48,695 nucleotides of DNA, taken from NCBI GenBank assembly GCA_030427485.1, contig JAUICG010000033.1, positions 1 to 48,695 on the forward strand, in the 5' to 3' direction. Both the position numbers and the translations under genes were made by a program. Under the pieces are notes generated by a model. It saw nothing but the letters and a program-made list of their open reading frames with translations. It was not told where the DNA came from and did not search any database. Each line of letters starts with the position of its first letter. Position 1 is the stretch's first letter. Shown here piece by piece: positions 25,395-34,138 of this stretch. Origin of the DNA: Gammaproteobacteria bacterium (GTDB lineage Bacteria > Pseudomonadota > Gammaproteobacteria > Pseudomonadales > Halieaceae).

Positions 25395-26042
25395 TCAACC
25401 CCTGATGATGTCCCTGGCCGAATCGGCGACGATGCGCACCGCCTCTTCTTCCTCCAGCCCGAAGCCGCAGAGGATCAGCGAAAACGCCCTGGTCGCGAGG
25501 TCGTTGGCCTGTTCCGCGGACAGGCGCTCGTCGACTACCTTGATCGTGCAGAAGTAGCCGGTGCCGATGATCTGCAGTACGCCGACCTCGTCACACCGCG
25601 GCGCGAAGCGGCCGGCGGCGATGCCGTCTGACACATCCTGTCGCACGCTGTCGTGCAACTGGTGGACACCGGCGCTTATCCAGTCGTGGCCGCGCAGCAT
25701 CACCGTGGTACGGTGCGGGTCGGATACCGCGAACTGCATGTGCGTGCACATACCCCGCACCATTCGGTAGGCCGGGTCGGTCACGTTTTCATTGCTCTTG
25801 CGCACCCTCGACTCGACCTCGGTCAGGATGGCCTCGGAGACAGTGGAGGCCAGCGCTTCCTTGTCCGGGAAGTGGTTGTAGAAGCTGCCCTTGGCGACGC
25901 CGGCGCGCTGAACGATTTCATTGATGGTAATGGCGTCGATGGGTTGTTCGAATAACAAATCGGCACACGCTCGCAGCAGTGAGTCCCGTATACGGAGGCT
26001 CTGCGCTTCCCTTGCCGTGATACCCGTTTTCACACTCTTCAT
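25395..26042 (-). CDS. TetR-family transcriptional regulator
   Basis: A 215-residue one-component regulator. The N-terminal TetR DNA-binding domain includes 'RIRDSLLRACADLLFEQPIDAITINEIVQRAGVAKGSFYNHFPDKEAL', with the recognition helix in 'AKGSFYNHF'. The C-terminal ligand domain is variable. It is divergent from the TonB-receptor/ring-cleavage operon starting at 26255. The shared intergenic region carries tandem TGAC-N6-GTCA palindromes over the receptor promoter, so it most likely represses that operon until a pathway compound binds. ATG 26042 was chosen over the ATG at 26069, which has no ribosome-binding site; support for 26042 is modest. Whether it also binds the separate palindrome family at 23491, 39772 and 44539 is unknown. 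Confidence 0.9.
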   Translation of the reverse strand: MKSVKTGITAREAQSLRIRDSLLRACADLLFEQPIDAITINEIVQRAGVAKGSFYNHFPDKEALASTVSEAILTEVESRVRKSNENVTDPAYRMVRGMCTHMQFAVSDPHRTTVMLRGHDWISAGVHQLHDSVRQDVSDGIAAGRFAPRCDEVGVLQIIGTGYFCTIKVVDERLSAEQANDLATRAFSLILCGFGLEEEEAVRIVADSARDIIRG

Positions 26043-26088
26043 TCCAGACCCCACTCGGGTGCAAACCATTGAATTTTATGATTTTCGT

Positions 26089-26172
26089 GACCACCTGGTC
26101 TACCGGTTAGTGAAATTTTGATAAAAAATGACCAAAAAGTCATTGACTAAATGGTCACCAAGCGCCTAAGAT
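26089..26172 (+). promoter_or_regulatory. Promoter and tandem operators of the ring-cleavage operon
   Basis: Two adjacent palindromes lie at 26127-26144 (AATGAC-N6-GTCATT) and 26144-26157 (TGAC-TAAATG-GTCA). The -35 TTGACT (26143-26148) straddles their junction, and a -10 TAAGAT follows at 26167-26172 after 18 bp. A further imperfect palindrome GACCA-CC-TGGTC is at 26089-26100, nearer the tetR start. The arrangement fits repression by the divergent TetR protein; binding is inferred. Confidence 0.6.
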
Positions 26173-26254
26173 GCGCCCTCGAACAGCACAGACACCGGGT
26201 TTGCCGCCCGGAATCGTGAGCAGACGCGCAGCTAATTATAAGGAGATGCGTTCC

Positions 26255-28615
26255 ATGAGCACTGTGAAGAACATTGCGCGACGGGTCCCCGCGGGAATGG
26301 CGGCGTGCGTGGCTGCTGTGGGCCTGGCCACCGCCACAGGTGCGTTTGCGCAGGCGCTGGAAGAGGTGGTCGTTACCGCCCAGAAGCGGGTCGAGAGCGC
26401 GCAGGATGTGCCGATCTCGATCCTGGCGTTCTCGGGTGAACAATTGCAGTTGAGTGGCGCCGGTAATCTCGAAGGCTTATCCGACAGTATTCCCAATGTG
26501 GACATCGCGGACTCGCCCGGTGTCACGCGGGTAGTGATACGGGGCCTGGGGAGCGGTACCGGCAATGCCGGATTTGAGCAGTCCGTGGGAATGTATGTGG
26601 ATGGCATCTATGCCTCGCGCGCCGCGCTGTTCCAGTCACCGTTCCTGGACCTCGAGCGTATCGAGGTGCTGAAGGGGCCGCAGGGGGTGCTGTTCGGCAA
26701 GAACAGTATCGCCGGCGCCCTGAGCCTGGTGTCCAACCGCCCGACGGACGCCTTTGCGGCTGAAATCACCGGCAGTTACGAGTTCGAGTACGATAGCAAG
26801 GAACTGGAAGGATTTGTTTCAGGGCCATTGATGGAGGGCTTGTCCGCTCGCCTGGCGGCGCGTGCGTCCGAGGATGATTCGTATATGGAGAACAGGTTCC
26901 ACGGCGATGGTGTACCGAAAACGGATACCGGTGTGGCGCGCGGCATGCTGCTGTGGGATGCTGGCGCCACCACCGAGGTTCTGTTGAAAGTGGAGACCAG
27001 CTCAGTGGATGAAGACGGTTCCAACTGGCAGGTGTTCGCCGATTACTCGCCCGGCACATTTCCCTATGAACTGGCCAACAACCCCGCCTATGTGCCGCCC
27101 ACCCAGATCCTCGGGCTGGGGGCGGCCATCTACCAGCTGGCGGCCGGCGCGGGAGAGGATTTCGCGTTTAACAACCATTCCTGGCCCAACGACCGGGAAC
27201 AGCTCGAACAGGACGCCGACAATGTGACGCTGCAGGTCACACAGGGCCTGGGCGACTACGAGTTCGTTTTTCTGCTCGGCTACGGTGGCTACAATCGCGA
27301 CCAGTACAATGACCAGGACTTCACCGCGACCAGCGTTTCGAGCGCGCGCCAGCAGGAGAATTTTGACCAGTACTCGTATGAAATGCGTTTCACGTCACCG
27401 CAGGGTGAGACGCTGGAGTACATCGCCGGGCTCTATTATCTCGACAGGGATTTCAAGCACGACCTGAACCAGGACGGTTTCGGCTTCAATCCGGCGCTGG
27501 CGTTTTCCACCACAGGTAAATACCGCGAGACATCGACATCCTACTCGGCGTTCACCCAGGTCACCTGGAACATTTCCGAGCGCTGGCGCAGCAGCGCGGG
27601 GGTTCGCTATTCCGAGGAAAGCAAGGACGCGACCAGCACGAAATTTAACCGGGTGTACCAATCCCATGAATCGCTGGCGCAAAGCAATCCTGCGCTCTAC
27701 GCCCTTCTGGGTACGCTGATCAACCGTCGGGACTTCGCTTACGGCGATGATATCGACGAGTCCAATGTCGATCCGGCGTTCAACCTGCAGTGGGATTTCA
27801 GCGAGGCCGGGATGGCCTACCTGAGCTGGGTAAAAGCGAGCAAGGCCGGGGGCTTCAACACCAACGAAACCGCCGGCGATCTCGATAACTTCAGCTTTGA
27901 GCCCGAGGATGCCACGAGCACCGAGTTGGGTGTGAAAACGAACCTGCTGGGCGGTCGTGCGCGCCTCAATGCGGCGGTCTTCTACACGGAATTCGATGAC
28001 CTGCAGGTGGGCGCTTTCGACCCCGCCAACGGCTTTGTGGTAACGAACGCGGCGAAGGCGCGCTCCCGCGGCATTGAAATCGAGACCCTGTTCGCCGCCA
28101 CCGAGTCCATTACGCTGGGCGCGACCGGCGCCTATCTCAAGGCCGAATACAGGGAGTTTACCGCCAGTTGTCCCAACAACAAGGTGCAGGCGGCGAAGCT
28201 GGATTGCTACCCCAATCCCAACAGCCCCACGGGTAATCTCGTGCAGGATCTCAAGGGCGTGCAACTGGACAACGCTCCCGAGGTGTCAGCGACGATGTTT
28301 GCGGACTATTCGATCCCGGTGCTGAACGGGTTGCGCTTCGGCAGTCGCCTGGACGCCTCGTACAAAGACGAGACCTCGCTGGACTTCTCGCAGGATGAAA
28401 ACCTGTTTGCCAATGATTACTGGCGTTTCAATCTGCGTCTCAGCCTCGCTTCCATGGCCGAGAACTGGACGGTCGCGCTGACGGCCTTCAACCTGACGGA
28501 TGAACAACCCGCCGCGTTTGGCGGCCAGGAATTCCTGCTGCCGGGTGTCTACTGGCAGAATCGCGCCAGGGGGCGCGAAGTAGCGCTCTCCGCCACTTAT
28601 CGATTCGGCCACTGA
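26255..28615 (+). CDS. TonB-dependent outer-membrane receptor
   Basis: A 786-residue receptor with a signal peptide ending 'GAFA', then a TonB-box-like segment 'EEVVVTAQKR'. The plug domain includes 'VPISILAFSGEQL' and 'IERIEVLKGPQGVLFGKNSIAGALSLVSNRP'-type motifs near residues 45-160. A 22-strand barrel follows, ending in an aromatic/His terminus ('SATYRFGH'). It belongs to the large group of FecA/CirA-like receptors abundant in aromatic- and steroid-degrading marine and sphingomonad-type bacteria. It is the first gene of a seven-gene catabolic operon, so it probably imports that operon's substrate using the TonB2 system at 8663-11710. ATG 26255 has AAGGAG 9 bases upstream. Confidence 0.93.
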   Translation: MSTVKNIARRVPAGMAACVAAVGLATATGAFAQALEEVVVTAQKRVESAQDVPISILAFSGEQLQLSGAGNLEGLSDSIPNVDIADSPGVTRVVIRGLGSGTGNAGFEQSVGMYVDGIYASRAALFQSPFLDLERIEVLKGPQGVLFGKNSIAGALSLVSNRPTDAFAAEITGSYEFEYDSKELEGFVSGPLMEGLSARLAARASEDDSYMENRFHGDGVPKTDTGVARGMLLWDAGATTEVLLKVETSSVDEDGSNWQVFADYSPGTFPYELANNPAYVPPTQILGLGAAIYQLAAGAGEDFAFNNHSWPNDREQLEQDADNVTLQVTQGLGDYEFVFLLGYGGYNRDQYNDQDFTATSVSSARQQENFDQYSYEMRFTSPQGETLEYIAGLYYLDRDFKHDLNQDGFGFNPALAFSTTGKYRETSTSYSAFTQVTWNISERWRSSAGVRYSEESKDATSTKFNRVYQSHESLAQSNPALYALLGTLINRRDFAYGDDIDESNVDPAFNLQWDFSEAGMAYLSWVKASKAGGFNTNETAGDLDNFSFEPEDATSTELGVKTNLLGGRARLNAAVFYTEFDDLQVGAFDPANGFVVTNAAKARSRGIEIETLFAATESITLGATGAYLKAEYREFTASCPNNKVQAAKLDCYPNPNSPTGNLVQDLKGVQLDNAPEVSATMFADYSIPVLNGLRFGSRLDASYKDETSLDFSQDENLFANDYWRFNLRLSLASMAENWTVALTAFNLTDEQPAAFGGQEFLLPGVYWQNRARGREVALSATYRFGH

Positions 28616-28636
28616 GCCATTTGAGGAGTCCATCCC

Positions 28637-29779
28637 ATGACCATGCCACTGGACCAGATCGTCTACCCCGGTTCTGATCAATACACCGACCAGGAACTGG
28701 CCGCGCCCGGTTCCATCCCGGTCGAGTTGGGCGGTGAACCGCTGGTGACGGTGATCGACACCGCCTATATCCTGTTTCAGGTGCCGGACCTGCAGAAACA
28801 GCAACGCTTCCTGGAAGATTTTGGCATGGTGGCGGCGCAGGTGCGACCGGACAGTCTCTATATGCGGGGCTATGGCGACGCCCCCTATATCTACGCTGCT
28901 CACCGCGGCGACAAAGCGCGGTTCCTCGGCGCCGGATTCCGCGTCGCGCGGGAACAGGACCTGCAGCGCGTCGCGCAGGAGACCGGGGTTTCCATCGAGG
29001 AAGTGGACGGTCCCGGCGGCGGGCTTCGCGTGCGTCTGAGCGACCCCGATGGCTTTACCGTCGACCTGGTCTGGGGACGAGAAGCCGTGGCGATACTGCC
29101 GACGCGCCGCGAGGCGTTACCCGTGAACCTCCCGGACCGCAAGCAGCGCGTCAACGACATGCAGCGGCCGCCGCTGCAGGCCAGCGCAATCGAAAAGTTC
29201 GGCCACTACGTGATAATGGTGTCGGACTTCGAGCGCTCATGGCAGTGGTATCGCAGGCATCTCGGCATCCTGCCCACCGATGTGCAGTGCACGGTTTCCG
29301 GGCGCCCGGTGCTGGCCTTTTGCCGCATGGACCTGGGCGAGGTTCCGGCGGATCACCACACCGTGGTGCTGGCGGCGGGCCCGGGCGCCCGCTATATGCA
29401 CAGCGCCTATGAAACCCTGGACCTGGATACGATCGGGCAGGGGCACCAGTACCTGAGGCAGAAAGGGTGGAAACACTTCTGGGGGCTTGGCCGCCATATT
29501 CTCGGCAGCCAGATCTTCGATTACTGGCTCGATCCCCACCACTTCGAGGTCGAGCACTACGCGGACGGCGATGTATTCGACAACACCTGGCAAACGCGCT
29601 ATCACCTGATGGACCGGGGCGGCCTGTGGGCCTGGGGGGACGACCTTCCCGCCGCCATGGCAGTCAGGCCGCGCATCGCCGACATTCCGAAAATGCTGTT
29701 GGGCGGCGCCGGCTGGCGCAAAACGATGCTGGAAATGAAGCGGGCCATGGCGCGTGCGCCGCGTCCCTGGCTCAAATAA
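28637..29779 (+). CDS. Two-domain VOC protein, extradiol dioxygenase-like
   Basis: A 380-residue vicinal-oxygen-chelate protein built of two VOC modules (about 38-150 and 187-310), like type I extradiol (2,3-dihydroxybiphenyl type) dioxygenases. Candidate Fe(II) ligands in the second module are H190 ('FGHYVIMV'), H255 ('YMHSAYE') and E306 ('HHFEVEHYADGD'), in the H-H-E order expected. A further H301/H302 pair and a tyrosine nearby fit the substrate pocket. This enzyme would open a catechol ring next to a hydroxyl. The extra ~70 C-terminal residues are longer than BphC/HsaC. It follows the receptor gene by 21 bases and lies beside a flavin hydroxylase and hydrolases, supporting a meta-cleavage role. 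Confidence 0.85.
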   Translation: MTMPLDQIVYPGSDQYTDQELAAPGSIPVELGGEPLVTVIDTAYILFQVPDLQKQQRFLEDFGMVAAQVRPDSLYMRGYGDAPYIYAAHRGDKARFLGAGFRVAREQDLQRVAQETGVSIEEVDGPGGGLRVRLSDPDGFTVDLVWGREAVAILPTRREALPVNLPDRKQRVNDMQRPPLQASAIEKFGHYVIMVSDFERSWQWYRRHLGILPTDVQCTVSGRPVLAFCRMDLGEVPADHHTVVLAAGPGARYMHSAYETLDLDTIGQGHQYLRQKGWKHFWGLGRHILGSQIFDYWLDPHHFEVEHYADGDVFDNTWQTRYHLMDRGGLWAWGDDLPAAMAVRPRIADIPKMLLGGAGWRKTMLEMKRAMARAPRPWLK

Positions 29780-29814
29780 TTCAACGCAGGGAACCACTGC
29801 AGGAGGAAATCGCG

Positions 29815-30789
29815 ATGGGGATATCACTGGTCCACTACGCCACCAAAGAGGATGCCACAGGCCGCTGGGGCGAGCTGCGCGACAGCCGTATTCACCCCTT
29901 GGCGACCGCGTATACCACGCACCGCGATGTCATGGGCGACTATTTCGCGGACCCGGCCGGGTTCAGGTCGCGCGTCAGCGGCTCGTCGATTGCCGCGGGC
30001 GAAGCGACCTATCTCTCCCCGGTGGCGAGCGACGTACAGCTGTTCTGCCAGGGGCTGAATTATGCCGAGCACCGGGCGGAATCCGGCGCGGCGGCCTTAC
30101 CCGACGAGGAATCGCTGCTGTTCATGAAGGCCGCCTCGAGCATTTGCGGTCCCAATGACGATATCGTCCGGCCGCGCGGATGCGAGTTGCTGGATTATGA
30201 GATAGAACTGGCGCTGGTATTGAAGGAGCCGATAGTGCAGGCGACAACGATCGACGAGAGCGACCTGCCGCGCTATATCGGTGGCCTTGTGCTGTGCAAT
30301 GACGTTTCCGCACGTGACCTGATGTTCGGTGCGCCGATGCTGCAGTGGTTTCGCGGCAAGAGCCAGCGCACGTTTTGCCCGATGGGCCCTGTGCTCTACC
30401 TGATGGATGACGCGGATTTTTCCCAGCTGTACGCACTCCAGCTCGAACTGCGGGTGAACGGCCAGGTCAGGCAATCCGCCATCACGGACCATTTGATCCA
30501 CCGGCCGGCGGCGACACTGTCGGATATCTCGGGCTTCGCAGACATGGCCGCCGGTGACTGCCTGCTGACGGGTACGCCCGGTGGCGTGCTCGCGGGAAGC
30601 AACCTGAAGGTCGCGCTGGCGATCCTGGGCAATATGCAGAACGACCGCAAGCGGCGCGAAAAATTCACCCGGGCCCAGCTACAGCGAACGCCATTCCTGA
30701 AACCGGGCGATGTCCTTGAACTGTCCATCCGCAGTAACAGTGGCGCGATTGACCTCGGCACCCAACGCAATGCCATCGTCGACGCCTGA
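29815..30789 (+). CDS. Fumarylacetoacetate hydrolase-family enzyme
   Basis: A 324-residue FAH-superfamily protein. Metal ligands are visible in 'GCELLDYEIELALVL' (E-x-E) and the Asp of the following 'CNDVSARDLMFG' segment; 'LTGTPGGV' forms the active-site loop. Such enzymes hydrolyse or hydrate C-C bonds of acylpyruvates or 2-hydroxy-dienoates, the usual step after meta-cleavage. The N-terminal ~80 residues carry the conserved 'FCQGLNYAEHRAESG' pattern. It is third in the seven-gene operon, with AGGAGG 8 bases before ATG 29815. Either hydrolase (fumarylpyruvate-type) or hydratase (MhpD-like) chemistry is possible. Confidence 0.9.
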   Translation: MGISLVHYATKEDATGRWGELRDSRIHPLATAYTTHRDVMGDYFADPAGFRSRVSGSSIAAGEATYLSPVASDVQLFCQGLNYAEHRAESGAAALPDEESLLFMKAASSICGPNDDIVRPRGCELLDYEIELALVLKEPIVQATTIDESDLPRYIGGLVLCNDVSARDLMFGAPMLQWFRGKSQRTFCPMGPVLYLMDDADFSQLYALQLELRVNGQVRQSAITDHLIHRPAATLSDISGFADMAAGDCLLTGTPGGVLAGSNLKVALAILGNMQNDRKRREKFTRAQLQRTPFLKPGDVLELSIRSNSGAIDLGTQRNAIVDA

Positions 30790-30810
30790 GGTGCGAAAGG
30801 AGAATATCGG

Positions 30811-32406
30811 ATGAACACAATCGCCACATCGGTGGTAATCTGCGGCGCAGGTCCGGTGGGATTGACGCTGGCGCACCTGCTCGGCATGGAAGGCGTGGAC
30901 TGCGTGGTGCTCGACAGGCTCGAGGGCACAGTAAGCGAGCCGCGCGCGATTGCGATAGACGGTGAATCCCTGCGCACGCTGCAGAAACTCGGCCTTCTGG
31001 AAGGCATTCTGGATGAGTTCCTCTGCGGGTTGGAGGCGGATTACGTTAACGGCGAGGGCAGGCACCTGTTCAAAGTCGGCCGCCCCGAGTATCGGCCCTA
31101 CGGCTATTCGATGATCAATGCGTTTGACCAGCCGACGCTCGATCGCTACCTGGCCGACACCCTGCGCGAGCGGGCGAGTGTCCGGCTCCTGTTTGCGCAT
31201 GAGCTGACCGGATTCGAGCAGGGCGATGACGGCGTCACAGTCCACTGCAGGAACCCGCAGGGTCAAGCCGTACAGATCATGGCCAGCTACCTGGTCGGCT
31301 GTGACGGGGGGCGTTCCAGCGTGCGCTCACAGCTCCATATCGCGATGCGGGGCGAGAGCAATGCCCAGCCCTGGCTGGTCATCGATACCCGCGACAGCCA
31401 CCTCGGCGATGAACTGGACTGCAGGTTCTATTGCGATCCGAAACGACCGGGCATGACGATTCGCAAGCGGCACGGGGAGCGTCGCTGGGAGTGGATGCTG
31501 ATGCCGGGCGAGGCGCGGGAAGACCTGCTTGATGACGACACGATCCGCGCACTGATCGCGCCCTACACCGATGTCGATAACGTGGAGGTCTACCGCAAGC
31601 GGGTGTATGACTTCCACGCGATCATCGCGGATCGCTGGCGCGAGGGGCGTGTTTTCCTCGCCGGCGATGCGGCGCACATGACGCCGCCCTTTGCGGGGCA
31701 GGGGCTCAACAGCGGCCTGCGCGACGCCAGTAACCTGGGATGGAAACTCGCATTGGTGGTGAAGGGTCTCGCCGGCGCCGACCTGCTGGACAGTTACGAA
31801 AAGGATCGGCGGGATCACGCCTGGGAACTGATCGAGACGGCATTGCAGCTCGGCAGGCAAATACAGCCCATCGATCCGGCGCAGGCCGCGGAGCGGGATG
31901 CCGCGTTCGCCCGGATGCATGAGGACCCGGCGGCCCTGCAGGCGCTGGAAGACGAGATGGCAAAATCCGTACTGGCGCGCCGCGTCACCGTGCCGCCGCT
32001 CCCGGCGGGCGAATGCTCGAACCTTCCCGGCAGCCTGCTGGTCCAGCCGACGGTGACGACGGATGGCAAGCGCGCGCTGCTGGATGAGTACCTCGGGGGC
32101 GGTTTCGCTATCCTCGGCGTGAACTGCGACCCTGTCAGGCAGCTCAGTGAACGTTTGCAGCGGGACTGGACGGCGCTGGGTGCACGGCTCGTGCAGGTCC
32201 GTACCGGGCTTGCGTCAGCGGGCGCAGGTATCCCGTTCGACCACACCCATGCGCTTGCCGACTGGTTGGGCGGTGACCAGCCAGTGATGCTGCTGATTCG
32301 CCCGGACCGTTTTTGCATGGCCGCCGCCACGCCCGATAGCGCGGAGCACTGCCTGCGACAGGCTTTTACTGCGCTGGTAGCGGGCGACGTGACGGCAGCG
32401 GCGTGA
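30811..32406 (+). CDS. FAD-dependent aromatic monooxygenase (MhpA-like)
   Basis: A 531-residue class A flavoprotein hydroxylase that adds a hydroxyl to a phenolic ring using NAD(P)H and oxygen. It has the N-terminal FAD motif GAGPVG (12-17), the pyrophosphate motif in 'LVGCDGGRSSVR' and the third FAD motif 'FLAGDAAHMTPPFAGQGLNSGLRD'. The C-terminal ~130 residues form the thioredoxin-like tail found in MhpA and phenol-hydroxylase relatives. AAGGAG precedes ATG 30811. Together with the extradiol VOC protein, FAH enzyme and alpha/beta hydrolase in the same operon, it would make the catechol that is then cleaved. The natural substrate cannot be named. Confidence 0.92.
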   Translation: MNTIATSVVICGAGPVGLTLAHLLGMEGVDCVVLDRLEGTVSEPRAIAIDGESLRTLQKLGLLEGILDEFLCGLEADYVNGEGRHLFKVGRPEYRPYGYSMINAFDQPTLDRYLADTLRERASVRLLFAHELTGFEQGDDGVTVHCRNPQGQAVQIMASYLVGCDGGRSSVRSQLHIAMRGESNAQPWLVIDTRDSHLGDELDCRFYCDPKRPGMTIRKRHGERRWEWMLMPGEAREDLLDDDTIRALIAPYTDVDNVEVYRKRVYDFHAIIADRWREGRVFLAGDAAHMTPPFAGQGLNSGLRDASNLGWKLALVVKGLAGADLLDSYEKDRRDHAWELIETALQLGRQIQPIDPAQAAERDAAFARMHEDPAALQALEDEMAKSVLARRVTVPPLPAGECSNLPGSLLVQPTVTTDGKRALLDEYLGGGFAILGVNCDPVRQLSERLQRDWTALGARLVQVRTGLASAGAGIPFDHTHALADWLGGDQPVMLLIRPDRFCMAAATPDSAEHCLRQAFTALVAGDVTAAA

Positions 32407-32419
32407 AGGAGGGTATGTT

Positions 32420-33013
32420 GTGAGCGAGGACAGGTCGGCAATCTCCCAGTTAATCTTGCACTGGGGTTATTTCCGCGATCATGGCCTGTGGGAGGCCCTG
32501 GCGGACACGTTTCACCCGGATGGCGAAATCCAGGTAAGCTGGTATTCCGGTGCCTTCGAAGGATTCGTAGAGGCATCGAAAGACATGGCGCAGCGTGGTT
32601 CCCAATCCACACATATCATGGACCCCTCACTCATCGATGTGCACGGGGATCGCGCGATTGCGATTACACCGGTTTCCATCAGGGGCAGGGCGAAGGTGGC
32701 GCTGGGCATCGAGGTCGACCTGACCTCGGAGGCACATTTTTTCGACTTTTTGCAGCAGCGTGAGGGTACATGGCGCATGTTGCGCAGGGTGTGTATCTAC
32801 CAGAAGGACCGGATGGACAGTGTGCAGCCTTCGCTGCGGTTCTGGCTGCTCAGCAGGCTGATGCCCACGGGCAGGTTTGAGCCATCTTACCGCCACCTCG
32901 GTGTTGTGCTGAAAAAACTCGGTTATGCCATTCAGCCCGGACAGGTCAGCGACTATACACCGGCATCGCAGGCGCTCTATGCAGAGGGGCAGCGCTGGTT
33001 GCAGCGGCAGTGA
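32420..33013 (+). CDS. SnoaL/NTF2-like protein
   Basis: A 197-residue protein whose first ~135 residues follow the SnoaL/NTF2 cone fold. It opens with 'ISQLILHWGYFRDHGLWEALADTFHPDGEIQVSW' and ends that domain with 'FDFLQQREGTWRMLRRVCIYQKDRM'. The last ~60 residues are an extension not present in minimal family members. SnoaL-like proteins act as cyclases, dehydratases or hydroxylase partners, and the same fold forms Rieske oxygenase beta subunits. The GTG start at 32420 is fixed by an AAGGAGG site 7 bases upstream and the 13-base gap after the monooxygenase gene. It may process a monooxygenase product, but this is not established. Confidence 0.78.
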   Translation: MSEDRSAISQLILHWGYFRDHGLWEALADTFHPDGEIQVSWYSGAFEGFVEASKDMAQRGSQSTHIMDPSLIDVHGDRAIAITPVSIRGRAKVALGIEVDLTSEAHFFDFLQQREGTWRMLRRVCIYQKDRMDSVQPSLRFWLLSRLMPTGRFEPSYRHLGVVLKKLGYAIQPGQVSDYTPASQALYAEGQRWLQRQ

Positions 33014-33087
33014 GAGGGCTGCCCGCCGGCGCTTGTAGTTGTGAACTCCGAACGATCAGAAAAACCCCGTCAACCCCAGGAACCCTT

Positions 33088-34110
33088 ATGAATGACCTAC
33101 AGACAAACACGCAATTTTTCGTCCGCATCGCGGCGGTGCTGAAGCTCTCGCTCCTGCTCGTCGCTGGCCAGGCAATTGCCGCCGATGGCGCAGCAGGGGC
33201 CAGGAGTTCGGCATTCATTACCCTGGGTACCAACTCCGGCCCGATACCGAATCCGGATCGTGCGGAGGCCTCGAACGTGCTCATTTACGGCGACCAGGTG
33301 ATTGTCATCGACGCCGGGGACGCCGTTGCCTGGCAACTCTCGAAAGCCGGTGTTGGTCTGGACAAGGTAAATACGGTATTCCTGAGCCACCTGCACTTCG
33401 ATCACACGGGTGGGCTGTTCGCGTTGCTGTCGCAGCGCTTTCAGGTCAACGCCCAGGGTGTGGTGACCATCTATGGGCCCGAGGGCACGAAAGAAACCGT
33501 TGCCGGGCTGGTGCAGGCCATGCTTCCCGTCACCGCGGATAACGGCTGGATGCTGTCACGGATTCAACCCGAGCCCGCCGAGACTGTCGAGGTCGTGGAA
33601 CTGACGCACGGGTCCGAGATAGCGCTGGGAGATGTCCGCGTGGCCGTGAGCAGGAACTCGCATTACATCCTCGTCGAGGAGGAGGGCGACACCCAGGTCC
33701 GCGGCTTGTCGTTTCGCTTCGATCTCCCCGATCGGTCCATCGTGTACACCGGTGATACCGGGCCGAGTGACGATGTCATCGTGCTGTCGCAGGGAGCCGA
33801 CATGCTGGTAACGGAGATCATGGATGCCGAGGTGTCCTACGAACTCCTGCAGGACAGGGTGGCGGCAACCGACCCCGGGCTGCTGCAAAGCGTGGCGATC
33901 AAGTTTGCCGGCAGCGCACTGAAGAAGCACTTTGATCGACAGCACCTGTCGCCGGAAGAGGTGGGCGACATGGCGCAACGTGCCAAAGTCAAATCGCTGG
34001 TGGTCACGCACAACGCGCTGCCCGACGAACTGCTCGATGAGGCGAAGAAGCGGATAGCGGCCATCTACAAGGGGCCGGTCAGTTTCGCCTCCGACCTGCA
34101 GGCATTCTAG
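33088..34110 (+). CDS. Exported metallo-beta-lactamase-fold hydrolase
   Basis: A 340-residue MBL-fold protein with a signal peptide ending near 'AGQAIA-ADGA', so it is predicted periplasmic. The zinc motif HLHFDH is at 101-106, with 'GDTGPSDD' and 'VVTHNA' as later metal-binding strands. The overall pattern resembles lactonase/arylsulfatase-like and 3',5'-cyclic phosphodiesterase-type MBL proteins ('SNVLIYGDQVIVIDAGDAVAWQL'). It might hydrolyse an ester or lactone form of the substrate before uptake. ATG 33088 has AGGA upstream. Its presence as an exported enzyme within an otherwise mainly cytosolic operon is unusual. Sixth gene of the seven-gene operon. Confidence 0.85.
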   Translation: MNDLQTNTQFFVRIAAVLKLSLLLVAGQAIAADGAAGARSSAFITLGTNSGPIPNPDRAEASNVLIYGDQVIVIDAGDAVAWQLSKAGVGLDKVNTVFLSHLHFDHTGGLFALLSQRFQVNAQGVVTIYGPEGTKETVAGLVQAMLPVTADNGWMLSRIQPEPAETVEVVELTHGSEIALGDVRVAVSRNSHYILVEEEGDTQVRGLSFRFDLPDRSIVYTGDTGPSDDVIVLSQGADMLVTEIMDAEVSYELLQDRVAATDPGLLQSVAIKFAGSALKKHFDRQHLSPEEVGDMAQRAKVKSLVVTHNALPDELLDEAKKRIAAIYKGPVSFASDLQAF

Positions 34111-34138
34111 TGCGAAAACGATCCGGGAGTGATTCACG

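Noticed and set aside
26128..26157. Assigning the tandem TGAC/GTCA sites to the AAACA/TGTTT palindrome family
   Set aside because: They share only the TTGACT core that also serves as -35; the outer arms and the centre differ.
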